This document shows, one piece after another, positions 51,944 through 58,831 of a DNA stretch of 64,000 nt. The position numbers were made by a program, and so were the translations under genes. Numbering within the stretch: position 1 is the stretch's first letter; each line of letters opens with the position of its first letter. Source of the stretch: VXNF01 sp964618115 (GTDB lineage Bacteria > Actinomycetota > Acidimicrobiia > Acidimicrobiales > CATQHL01); the NCBI GenBank assembly GCA_964618115.1, contig CAZTZI010000097.1:23912-87911 (forward strand), read 5' to 3'. The notes under the pieces are model-generated. The model was given only the letters and a program-made list of their open reading frames with translations. It had not been told where the DNA came from and did not search any database.

Positions 51944-53104
51944 ATGAGCAAAGACTCACAGCCATCGGAGCACCACGAACATGGCCACGCTCATGCACAC
52001 GGGCACGATCACGACCACGACCACGATCATTCCCACGACCACGATCATGACCACAACCACGACCATGACCACGACCACGGGCACGACCACGACCACGGCC
52101 GCAAGGGTTGGTTCAGACGCAGGCACGGGCATTCCCACGGACACGACCACGGACACGATCACGGCCATGGGCATGGGCATGCCCACGAACACGACCTGCG
52201 GGGAGTAAGCAAGCGCAGGCTCTGGGTCGCGTTCTGGTTCATCGCCGGATTCATGGTCGCCGAAGTCGTCGGCGGCATCCTCTCCGGAAGCCTGGCCCTC
52301 CTCGCTGATGCCGGTCACATGGTGACGGATGCGGCCAGCATCGGCCTGGCCATCTTCGCCATGAAGATGGCCGAGCGTCCCGCCTCCATCGAGCGCACCT
52401 TCGGCCACCACCGCACCGAGATCCTGGCGGCCATGATCAACGCCCTCAGCCTGTGGCTGATCGCCGGGCTGGTGATGAAGGAGGCCTACGAGCGCTTCTT
52501 CGACGTGCCCGAGGTGGAGGGCGGGCTGATGCTCATCGTCGGCTCGATCGGACTGGCGGTGAACATCGCCGCCGCCTGGGTGCTCCACGCCTCCACCGAG
52601 CACAGTGTGAACGTCGAGGGCGCCTTCCAGCACGTCATGGCCGACCTGTACGGCTCGGTCGGCGTGGTGGTCTCGGGCATCCTGATCCGCACCCTGGGTT
52701 GGAACGTCGTCGACCCGATCCTCAGCGTGGTTCTCAGCCTGCTGATCTTCTACAACTCGCTGGGCCTGGTCCGCAAGGTTTTCCACGTGCTCATGGAGGG
52801 CACGCCCCACCACCTCGACGTCTACAAGCTCTGCCACGACATCGAGTCACTCGAGGGGGTCACGGTCATCCACGACGTGCACGCCTGGAGCATCTCCTCC
52901 GACGAGGAACTCCTGACCGCCCACGTCCTCATCGACGCCGACTGGGGCGGGAACGTGCAGGAGATGCTCGAGGAGGTCCGCCGCATCGCCTACGAGGACC
53001 ACAAGCTCACCCACGTCACGATCCAGCTGGAGACCTCGGTGCGGGACTGCAAGGAAAGGCACCACGTGGGCCACCTCGAGGCTCGCAGCCGGGTCCGCGC
53101 CTAG
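51944..53104 (+). CDS. CDF family zinc (cation) efflux protein with long His-rich N-terminus
   Basis: 386 aa. Residues about 8-82 are His-Asp/Gly repeats with more than 30 His, split by a short basic stretch. Then six membrane helices with the metal site pairs LLADAGHMVTDA and FQHVMADL, and a C-terminal CDF domain (residues about 285-370, HDVHAWS). Exports Zn or related metal in exchange for protons. Start ATG 51944 with CGGAG 5 nt upstream. It diverges from the His/Cys-rich gene. TATTAT at 51835-51840 could be its -10 box. Confidence 0.9.
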   Translation: MSKDSQPSEHHEHGHAHAHGHDHDHDHDHSHDHDHDHNHDHDHDHGHDHDHGRKGWFRRRHGHSHGHDHGHDHGHGHGHAHEHDLRGVSKRRLWVAFWFIAGFMVAEVVGGILSGSLALLADAGHMVTDAASIGLAIFAMKMAERPASIERTFGHHRTEILAAMINALSLWLIAGLVMKEAYERFFDVPEVEGGLMLIVGSIGLAVNIAAAWVLHASTEHSVNVEGAFQHVMADLYGSVGVVVSGILIRTLGWNVVDPILSVVLSLLIFYNSLGLVRKVFHVLMEGTPHHLDVYKLCHDIESLEGVTVIHDVHAWSISSDEELLTAHVLIDADWGGNVQEMLEEVRRIAYEDHKLTHVTIQLETSVRDCKERHHVGHLEARSRVRA

Positions 53105-53120
53105 GGCGTTTCCATCCGCC

Positions 53121-54338
53121 TCACTGCCGCAGGGCCCTGACCAGCCTGTCCAGCATCTGCTCCAGCAGGCTCGTGGAGGTGCCGAAATTGAGGCGCACGT
53201 GCCCCTCACCACCGGTGCCGAACTCGGAGCCTTCGGACGTGCGCACCCCCGCACCCCCCACCAGGACGGCCGCCGGCTCAGGACCCAGTTCGCGCGCCGA
53301 CAGATCCAGCCAGGCGAGGAACGTCGACGCCGGGAGGTGACAACCGACGTCGGGCAGCTCCGCCGCCAGCACGTCGGTCACCATCCGCCGGTGCCGGTCG
53401 AACAACGCCATGAGATCGTCGAGCCAGCGGGCTCCGTGCCGCCATGCCGCGATCGCCGCCTCGACACCGGCGCGACCCACCCCACCGAGCAGGTGCGCGG
53501 GCATCGTCGACTCGAAGCGCTCGCGCAGGTCCTCGTTCCCGAAGACGGCGACGGCCGCCCGCAGGCCCGAGATCGCAAAGGCCTTCCCCGCCGAGTAGAG
53601 AGCCACAGTGTGCTCCGCAGCGTCCCGCAAGGCCAGCGTCGGGTAGTGGCTCCCGCCCGGATAGACGAGATCGAAATGGATCTCATCGCTGACCAGGATG
53701 ACGTCGTGATGGCGGGTCAACTCCACCATGGCCTGCAGTTCGTCCCGGCTGTAGAGGTGGCCGGTCGGGTTGTGGGGACTGCATAGCAGGAGGATCCGGG
53801 CCGCCGGTTCGCGCTCGAGCAGTGTCGCCAGGTCGTCCAGGTCGAGGCGCCAACCGTCGGCGTCATGGCGCAGCGGACACTCCATGCTGCGGCGGGCCAG
53901 GCTGGGGGCGACATCGTGGAAGTACGGATAGACCGGGGGTGTGGTGATCACGCCCTCGCCGGGCTCCGAGAACGCAGCCACGACGGCCCAGATGCCCTGC
54001 AGGACATCAGCCGTCGGGACGACGAGGCCGGGATCGGGGCGCCAGTCGTGGCGGACCTCGCACCAGTCCGCGAAGGCGCCGCCGAGGTCACCCGCCCTGC
54101 GGCTGTAGCCCACGTCGGGCAGGTCGACCAGGCGCCGGAGGGCATCGCGCACGACCGGCGGCGGGCCGAGGTCGTGCTCGGCGATCCAGGCGGGCAGCAC
54201 TCCCTGCGGATCGATACCCCATTTCAAGTTGCCACCCGCACGCTTGGCCACCTGGTCGACATGGTCCGAGACCAACGCCCGCGGGCTGTCACCGCCGCCG
54301 TGCGCGTCCGACTCCTCACCGCCCCTCACGCCTGCCAT
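53121..54338 (-). CDS. MalY/PatB-type PLP aminotransferase or C-S lyase
   Basis: 405 aa. Fold-type I PLP enzyme: LLCSPHNPTGHLYSRDEL, VSDEIHFDLVYPG and the PLP lysine in YSAGKAFAISGLR. Members cleave cystathionine or act on aromatic amino acids. The first 20 residues before LVSDHVDQVAKRAGG are Gly/Asp-rich and may not belong. It lies in the zinc island, convergent with the CDF gene and divergent from zur; no functional link is apparent. Confidence 0.85.
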   Translation of the reverse strand: MAGVRGGEESDAHGGGDSPRALVSDHVDQVAKRAGGNLKWGIDPQGVLPAWIAEHDLGPPPVVRDALRRLVDLPDVGYSRRAGDLGGAFADWCEVRHDWRPDPGLVVPTADVLQGIWAVVAAFSEPGEGVITTPPVYPYFHDVAPSLARRSMECPLRHDADGWRLDLDDLATLLEREPAARILLLCSPHNPTGHLYSRDELQAMVELTRHHDVILVSDEIHFDLVYPGGSHYPTLALRDAAEHTVALYSAGKAFAISGLRAAVAVFGNEDLRERFESTMPAHLLGGVGRAGVEAAIAAWRHGARWLDDLMALFDRHRRMVTDVLAAELPDVGCHLPASTFLAWLDLSARELGPEPAAVLVGGAGVRTSEGSEFGTGGEGHVRLNFGTSTSLLEQMLDRLVRALRQ

Positions 54339-54396
54339 TGTGACAGCAGTAGGGTCGCTCCCGATGCGACCGGCAGGCCAACGGCGACCGGCACGG

Positions 54397-54402
54397 TACG
54401 CT
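54397..54402 (+). promoter_or_regulatory. -10 box of a leaderless-type promoter for zur
   Basis: TACGCT lies 7 nt before GTG 54410. A GGTCGC/GCGACC hairpin (54353-54371) lies upstream. Confidence 0.4.
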
Positions 54403-54409
54403 CGCGACT

Positions 54410-54856
54410 GTGTCCGTGACCGATCGGAGCGCCCTCCACGACGCGGTTCGCCTGCGCCTCGAGGCGAAGGGACGGCGGTTCACCTCCAATCACCGCCTGG
54501 TCATCGACGTGCTGGCGGATGCGGGACAACCGTTGACCATCCCCCAGATACTGCCGCGCACCCCCGGCGTTCCCCAGAGTTCGGTCTATCGCACGCTCAC
54601 CGTCCTCGAGGAGGCCGAGGCGGTCAGCCGGCTGGCGGTGGGAGCTAATCACGCGCACTTCGAGTTGTCCGAGCACCTCGGCCGGCACCATCACCATCTC
54701 ATCTGCCGTTCATGCGGCATCGTCACCGACGTCGACTTCACCCCCGAGACCGAGTCGACCATCGAATCGGCGCTCGCGGACCTGGCCACCGAGCACGGCT
54801 TCCGGGTCGACGGGCATCAGATCGACGCCATCGGTTACTGCGCCGACTGCGCCTGA
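54410..54856 (+). CDS. zur: Fur-family regulator, probably the zinc regulator Zur
   Basis: 148 aa. N-terminal winged helix with recognition helix around PGVPQSSVYRTLTVLEE (residues 52-68), then the dimer domain with GANHAHFELSEHLGRHHHHL and a structural zinc site of C99, C102, C144 and C147. The place beside znuC, znuA and znuB and the Zur-like boxes favour zinc as the signal; Fur or PerR is less likely. Convergent with znuC, with a small hairpin (54870-54882) between. Confidence 0.85.
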   Translation: MSVTDRSALHDAVRLRLEAKGRRFTSNHRLVIDVLADAGQPLTIPQILPRTPGVPQSSVYRTLTVLEEAEAVSRLAVGANHAHFELSEHLGRHHHHLICRSCGIVTDVDFTPETESTIESALADLATEHGFRVDGHQIDAIGYCADCA

Positions 54857-54901
54857 ACGGAGAACCGACGCCCGCTCCGGGCGGCGGGAGTGGACCCCGG
54901 T

Positions 54902-55741
54902 CTAGCCGGATTCCGGGTGGGCGTGGTGGTCGTGAGTCAGGTGGACCGGCCGGCCGGTCTCCGAATCGCTGAGCGTGTGCGCAGTGGCGCACTCCTCGGC
55001 CCATTCGTGCATTTCCATGGTCCGCCCGGCGTACGAACTCCGCAGCAGCTCGGCCTTGAGGATCTCCCGCGGTGGGCCCTGCGCCAGGAGGCGCCCCGCC
55101 AGCAGGAGCACGTGGTCGCAGTGGTTCGCCTCGTCGAGGTGATGGGTCGACATCACCACGAGGACGCCGCGCTCACGCTCCTCGTCGACGACCTCCAGGA
55201 TGCGTGCCTGGCTGACGATGTCGAGGCCGGTGATGGGCTCGTCCAGCAGGAGCATCCCGGCGTCCTGGACGAGCACCTGCGCCATGAGCACGCGCTGGCG
55301 CTGACCCGTGGACAGCTCACCGAATTGCCGACCTATGAGATCGCCGATCTCCATCCGGTCCGCGGCCTCGCGGGCGGCGCGGCGGTCCGTGGCGCCCAGC
55401 CGGCCGAGCAGGCCCCTCCGGCGGTAGCACCCCATGTTGACGACCTCGGAAACGGTCAGGGGCATCCAGGTGCTCACGCCGCGGTGGTGGGGCATGTAGG
55501 CAACCGAGGACGGTCGCGAGACGGCACCGGAGGTCGGGGTCACGATCCCCGCGAGCACGTGCAGGAGCGTGCTCTTCCCGGCGCCGTTCGGACCGATCAG
55601 CGCTGCGGTGAAACCCCCCGGAAGCTCCAGCGTGACATCGGCCAGGGCGCAATGGGACCCGTAGTAGACCGTCAACCCCTCGACACGCAGCGCAGGGTTC
55701 GCAGAGGTTGCCGGCAGAGTCGAAGCCGTCGTCGCAGCCAT
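54902..55741 (-). CDS. znuC: Zinc ABC transporter ATPase
   Basis: 279 aa. Walker A GPNGAGKST, signature LSTGQRQRVLMAQVL, Walker B MLLLDEPITGLD and switch His STHHLDEA. The C-terminal end LTHDHHAHPESG is His-rich, common in ZnuC-like proteins. Start ATG 55741 has a GAGGAGGAG ribosome-binding site. It is divergent from znuA, sharing a 160-nt control region. Confidence 0.88.
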   Translation of the reverse strand: MAATTASTLPATSANPALRVEGLTVYYGSHCALADVTLELPGGFTAALIGPNGAGKSTLLHVLAGIVTPTSGAVSRPSSVAYMPHHRGVSTWMPLTVSEVVNMGCYRRRGLLGRLGATDRRAAREAADRMEIGDLIGRQFGELSTGQRQRVLMAQVLVQDAGMLLLDEPITGLDIVSQARILEVVDEERERGVLVVMSTHHLDEANHCDHVLLLAGRLLAQGPPREILKAELLRSSYAGRTMEMHEWAEECATAHTLSDSETGRPVHLTHDHHAHPESG

Positions 55742-55866
55742 CGTGGTACTCCTCCTCGCCCGTTCCGGTCCTTCAGCGGTCCAAGCGGAGCCTAGCCGCG
55801 ACGTTCGCCCGTCCCGGGGCGGGACGATCCCCGGGACCCGCCGGCACGGGCCGGTCGCGCCGGTGC

Positions 55867-55895
55867 TTGATCCGCTCCATTCCTGCCGATACTAT
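55867..55895 (+). promoter_or_regulatory. znuA promoter
   Basis: TTGATC (55867-55872), a 17-nt spacer and TACTAT (55890-55895), then 6 nt to the ATG at 55902: a leaderless arrangement. Confidence 0.6.
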
Positions 55896-55896
55896 C

Positions 55897-55911
55897 AGAG
55901 TATGGTTCTCA
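55897..55911. promoter_or_regulatory. Weaker Zur-box candidate over the znuA start
   Basis: The 15 nt over the transcription and translation start match 10 of 15 positions of the actinobacterial Zur consensus. Position fits a repressor blocking initiation. Confidence 0.35.
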
Positions 55912-57149
55912 TTCTGAACAAATTCCGTCCCTCGCGCACCCCGGCAGGTGGGCACCCGTCCGGTCAAGGCAGCCGAGAATCCCGGCGAGCATCGATCCGA
56001 GGACGTTCATGCGCCGCGGCCGTCTGTGTCGTGTCGCTGATCGTGGCCGGCTGCGCCGGCGAGGATTCCGCCGGCGAAGTCGAACCCGCCCCTCCTGCAG
56101 CCTCCGACGCTCCGGAGGTCACCGAGGTCGAGCAGATGAACGACGAGGAACCTGCTCTCATCATGGCGACGACGACCATCTGGGCCGATGTGACGCGCAG
56201 CGTCGCCTGCGACGGCCTCGCCGAGGTCGAATCCATCCTGCCACCCCTGGCCGACCCGCACGATTTCGAGCCCTCCATGTCGGATCGCGCCCGGCTTGAT
56301 GAGGCGGACATCATCGTGAGCAACGGCCTGGAACTCGAGGAAGGACTCGAGGACATCCTCGAGGCGGTGGAGGCCGACGGTACGCCCGTGTTCGCAGCCG
56401 GCGACTACATGACCACGCTGGAGTTCGACGCCGAGATGTTCGGTGGCCACCACGACGAGGAGGACGACGAGGGCGAGGGCCACGAAGCCGAGGAGGACGA
56501 GGGCGAGGACCACGAGGACGAGGAGGAAGAGGACGAAGAGCACCACGGCGACGAGGACACAGACGAGGACGAGGACGAGGGCGAGGACCACGGCGACGAA
56601 GAGGACGCGCACGGGTCGGAGGATCCGCACGTCTGGCTGGATCCCGTCCGGGTCGCCCAGGCGGTTGAGAACCTCGGCCCGGCTCTCGTCGAGCAGGCCG
56701 GCCTCGACGCGGACCGCGTGGCGGCCTGCATGGACAGTTACCTGGCCGAACTGGCGGATCTGCACCGGGACATCACGGAGACGCTCGAGGTGGTGCCGGT
56801 GGCGCAACGCAAGCTCGTGACCAACCACGACTCCCTCGGTTATTTCGCCGACCGCTACGGCTTCGAGGTGATCGGCACGGTCATCCCGGCGACTACCACG
56901 CTGGCCGAGCCCAGCCCCGCGGACCTGGAGGAACTGGGCCACGTGATCGAGGAGAACGACGTCCCGGCCATCTTCGCCGAGGCCCTGCACGGCGCCGGCG
57001 AGGCGGCCGCCCTCGCCGAGCATCTCGAAGGGGTGACCATCGCGAGCCTCTACACAGGTGCCCTCGGCGAGGCGGGCTCGGGCGCGGAGAGCTACGTGGC
57101 GATGATGCGCCACAACGCCCGCACCATCGCCGAGGCGCTCGGCGGCTGA
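55902..57149 (+). CDS. znuA: Zinc-binding lipoprotein of the ABC importer
   Basis: 415 aa. A long basic N-terminus, then signal peptide with lipobox IVAGC (Cys 51). Cluster A-I metal-binding fold, with likely ligands H120 (ADPHDFEPS), H243 (EDPHVWLDP) and H309 (VTNHDSLGYF). The loop at about 181-241 has 40 Asp/Glu and 8 His in 60 residues, much more acidic than the usual His-rich ZnuA loop. The fourth ligand, usually Asp in a D-x-LG motif, seems replaced: the region reads YTGALG. ATG 55902 is supported by a leaderless-type promoter 6 nt upstream. Confidence 0.87.
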   Translation: MVLILNKFRPSRTPAGGHPSGQGSRESRRASIRGRSCAAAVCVVSLIVAGCAGEDSAGEVEPAPPAASDAPEVTEVEQMNDEEPALIMATTTIWADVTRSVACDGLAEVESILPPLADPHDFEPSMSDRARLDEADIIVSNGLELEEGLEDILEAVEADGTPVFAAGDYMTTLEFDAEMFGGHHDEEDDEGEGHEAEEDEGEDHEDEEEEDEEHHGDEDTDEDEDEGEDHGDEEDAHGSEDPHVWLDPVRVAQAVENLGPALVEQAGLDADRVAACMDSYLAELADLHRDITETLEVVPVAQRKLVTNHDSLGYFADRYGFEVIGTVIPATTTLAEPSPADLEELGHVIEENDVPAIFAEALHGAGEAAALAEHLEGVTIASLYTGALGEAGSGAESYVAMMRHNARTIAEALGG

Positions 57150-57157
57150 GACGGCGA

Positions 57158-57228
57158 GGCGCTCGTTCGGACGCTGCCCCACCGCGCTGGACGATCGCCG
57201 CGTGCGGGGCAGCGTCCGAACGAGCGCC
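57158..57228. repeat. 23-bp perfect inverted repeat between znuA and znuB
   Basis: Arms 57158-57180 and 57206-57228 are perfect reverse complements with a 25-nt loop. No T-run follows. In RNA this would be a very stable stem that could limit read-through or protect the znuA transcript; it could also be a small mobile repeat. Confidence 0.7.
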
Positions 57229-57279
57229 GTCTGCGAATGACCCTCACACTCGAGCCCCGGAGCGGCTAGGACGGCGACT

Positions 57280-58188
57280 GTGGACTTCCTCGTCAACCCA
57301 TGGGAGTGGTGGGTCGAGCCCTTCCTGACCAACCCCTTCATGCGCCGCGCCCTCGCGTCGGCGTTCCTGGCGGTGCTGTCCACGTCGATCATCGGCACAT
57401 GGGTCGTTCTGCGCGGGCTCAGCTTCCTCGGTGACGCCTTGGCGCACGGCGTCCTGCCCGGCATCGCCGTCGCCCTCGTCCTCGGGGGGAACGTCCCGCT
57501 GGGCGCCTTCGTGGCGGCGCTGTGCATGGTGGGCGGGATAAACCTGCTGCGCCGACACTCCCCACTCCCCGAGGACACCGCCATCGGCCTGCTGTTCGTC
57601 GGGATGCTGGCGCTGGCCGTGGTCATCATGTCCAGCCAGTCGGGCACCTACGTGGGCGACCTCACCGGCGTGCTCTTCGGCTCGATCGCCGGCGTCACCG
57701 AGAGCGACCTCTACCGCCAGCTGATCACTACCGCCATCCCGCTGGGTGGGGCGCTCGTCTTCCACCGCGCCTTCCTGGTTCTCACGTTCGACGAGATGCA
57801 GGCCCGGATGCTGGGGATGCGGCCCCGGCTCGCGCACTTCGTCCTCCTGGCGCTGATCGCCGTGGCGATCGTGTCGTCCTTCGAAGTGGTGGGGTCCCTG
57901 CTGGTGTTCGGCCTGCTCATCGGACCACCTGCGACGGCCGCGATCCTGGTGCGGCGCGTGCCGGTTCTCATGGCCCTCGCCACGGTGATCGGAGCGATCA
58001 CGACCACCGTGGGGATCCTGGTGAGCTACCACCACGACACCGCCACCGGCGGGACCATGGCACTCAGCACAGTGTCACTGTTCATGGTCGTGCTGACGAT
58101 CCGGACGGTCACACGGAACGTCCGTACCCGCCTACATCGGATGCGCCGCGGAACGAGCGGCGCCGTCCCGGCCACGCCCGCGGGCTGA
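57280..58188 (+). CDS. znuB: Zinc ABC transporter permease
   Basis: 302 aa, ABC-3 family, with about eight to nine membrane helices. GLSFLGDALAHGVLPGIAVA and SFEVVGSLLVFGLLIGPPATA are strong family segments. It completes the ZnuABC importer with the divergent znuC and the upstream znuA. Start GTG 57280, 130 nt after znuA, past the inverted repeat. The last 35 residues are Arg-rich. Confidence 0.9.
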   Translation: MDFLVNPWEWWVEPFLTNPFMRRALASAFLAVLSTSIIGTWVVLRGLSFLGDALAHGVLPGIAVALVLGGNVPLGAFVAALCMVGGINLLRRHSPLPEDTAIGLLFVGMLALAVVIMSSQSGTYVGDLTGVLFGSIAGVTESDLYRQLITTAIPLGGALVFHRAFLVLTFDEMQARMLGMRPRLAHFVLLALIAVAIVSSFEVVGSLLVFGLLIGPPATAAILVRRVPVLMALATVIGAITTTVGILVSYHHDTATGGTMALSTVSLFMVVLTIRTVTRNVRTRLHRMRRGTSGAVPATPAG

Positions 58189-58206
58189 TGCGGCGCGCGC
58201 CGCATC
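58187..58206. terminator. 20-nt perfect palindrome at the end of znuB
   Basis: GATGCGGCGCGCGCCGCATC reads the same on both strands and overlaps the znuB stop, between convergent znuB and soxG. Terminator or DNA-binding site. Confidence 0.4.
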
Positions 58207-58223
58207 CGCCGGGGCCGCTCCCG

Positions 58224-58757
58224 TCAGGTTCGGCTCCCGCCCGCGTCGCCGAGTGCCTCGAACAGGTATCGCCCGGACGAGCGCTGCGACAGGATGAGAT
58301 AGGAGCCCTCGCCGGCGACATCGTTGCGCACGAGCGTGCACGCCACCCGCGCCACCGAGGCGCCGCAGGCGGCGCCGTCGGGCATCATCTCCTCGGCCGT
58401 GTCGACGCTGCACACGGCCGCCAGCACGTCCGCCGCCGCCGGTCCGGTCAACCGGAACATCGCCAGGCCATGCGTGAGATCCACCGTGACGGCGCCGGGT
58501 GGCGGTGGGTCGGAGCCGGATCGCTCCCCCAGCAGCAGCCACTCCCCGGGCCGAAGGCCGCAGACCAGCGAGCCATCGGCGGCCGGTGCGGCGGAGCCGA
58601 AGTCGACGCCCGGATGTCCCCGGATCAGAGCATCGGACTCGAAGTCCTCGTAGACGAGCAGCTTCGGGGTCGCCGACTCGTCGCGCAGGCTCCAGCTCGT
58701 GCCGCGCACCTCGCCGACGCCGGCGACCGGACTCGCGAACCCGGGTTGGTCAGGCAC
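58224..58757 (-). CDS. soxG: Sarcosine oxidase gamma subunit
   Basis: 177 aa from GTG 58757. SoxG-type fold related to the GcvT C-terminal part: VCGLRPGEWLLLG, VDLTHGLAMFRLTGPAAADVLA and a final RSSGRYLFEALGDAG. Last gene of the soxBDAG run. The GTG has GAGGA 9 nt upstream; the longer reading from ATG 58811 would run through a palindromic repeat unit and is less likely. Confidence 0.82.
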   Translation of the reverse strand: MPDQPGFASPVAGVGEVRGTSWSLRDESATPKLLVYEDFESDALIRGHPGVDFGSAAPAADGSLVCGLRPGEWLLLGERSGSDPPPPGAVTVDLTHGLAMFRLTGPAAADVLAAVCSVDTAEEMMPDGAACGASVARVACTLVRNDVAGEGSYLILSQRSSGRYLFEALGDAGGSRT

Positions 58758-58776
58758 GGCGGCGGTTCCTCGCCAC

Positions 58777-58803
58777 TGGATCCCCGACCTCGCGGGGATG
58801 ACG
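58777..58803. repeat. Short palindromic repeat unit, copy 1
   Basis: 27-nt unit starting TGGATCCCCG and ending GGGGATGACG, with 7-bp arms. Copy 2 at 61798-61824 shares 22 of 27 positions. It lies between soxA and soxG. Similar dispersed units are known from many genomes. Confidence 0.6.
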
Positions 58804-58831
58804 ATGCCCAAGGCGGCCGAGCGCGGGATTC

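Noticed and set aside
51960..52190. The CAC/GAC-rich stretch as a CRISPR array or tandem DNA satellite
   Set aside because: There are no spacers; it is the His-Asp/Gly coding repeat of the CDF N-terminus.
57158..57228. Rho-independent terminator after znuA
   Set aside because: The stem is unusually long, with a 25-nt loop and no T-run; listed as an inverted repeat instead.
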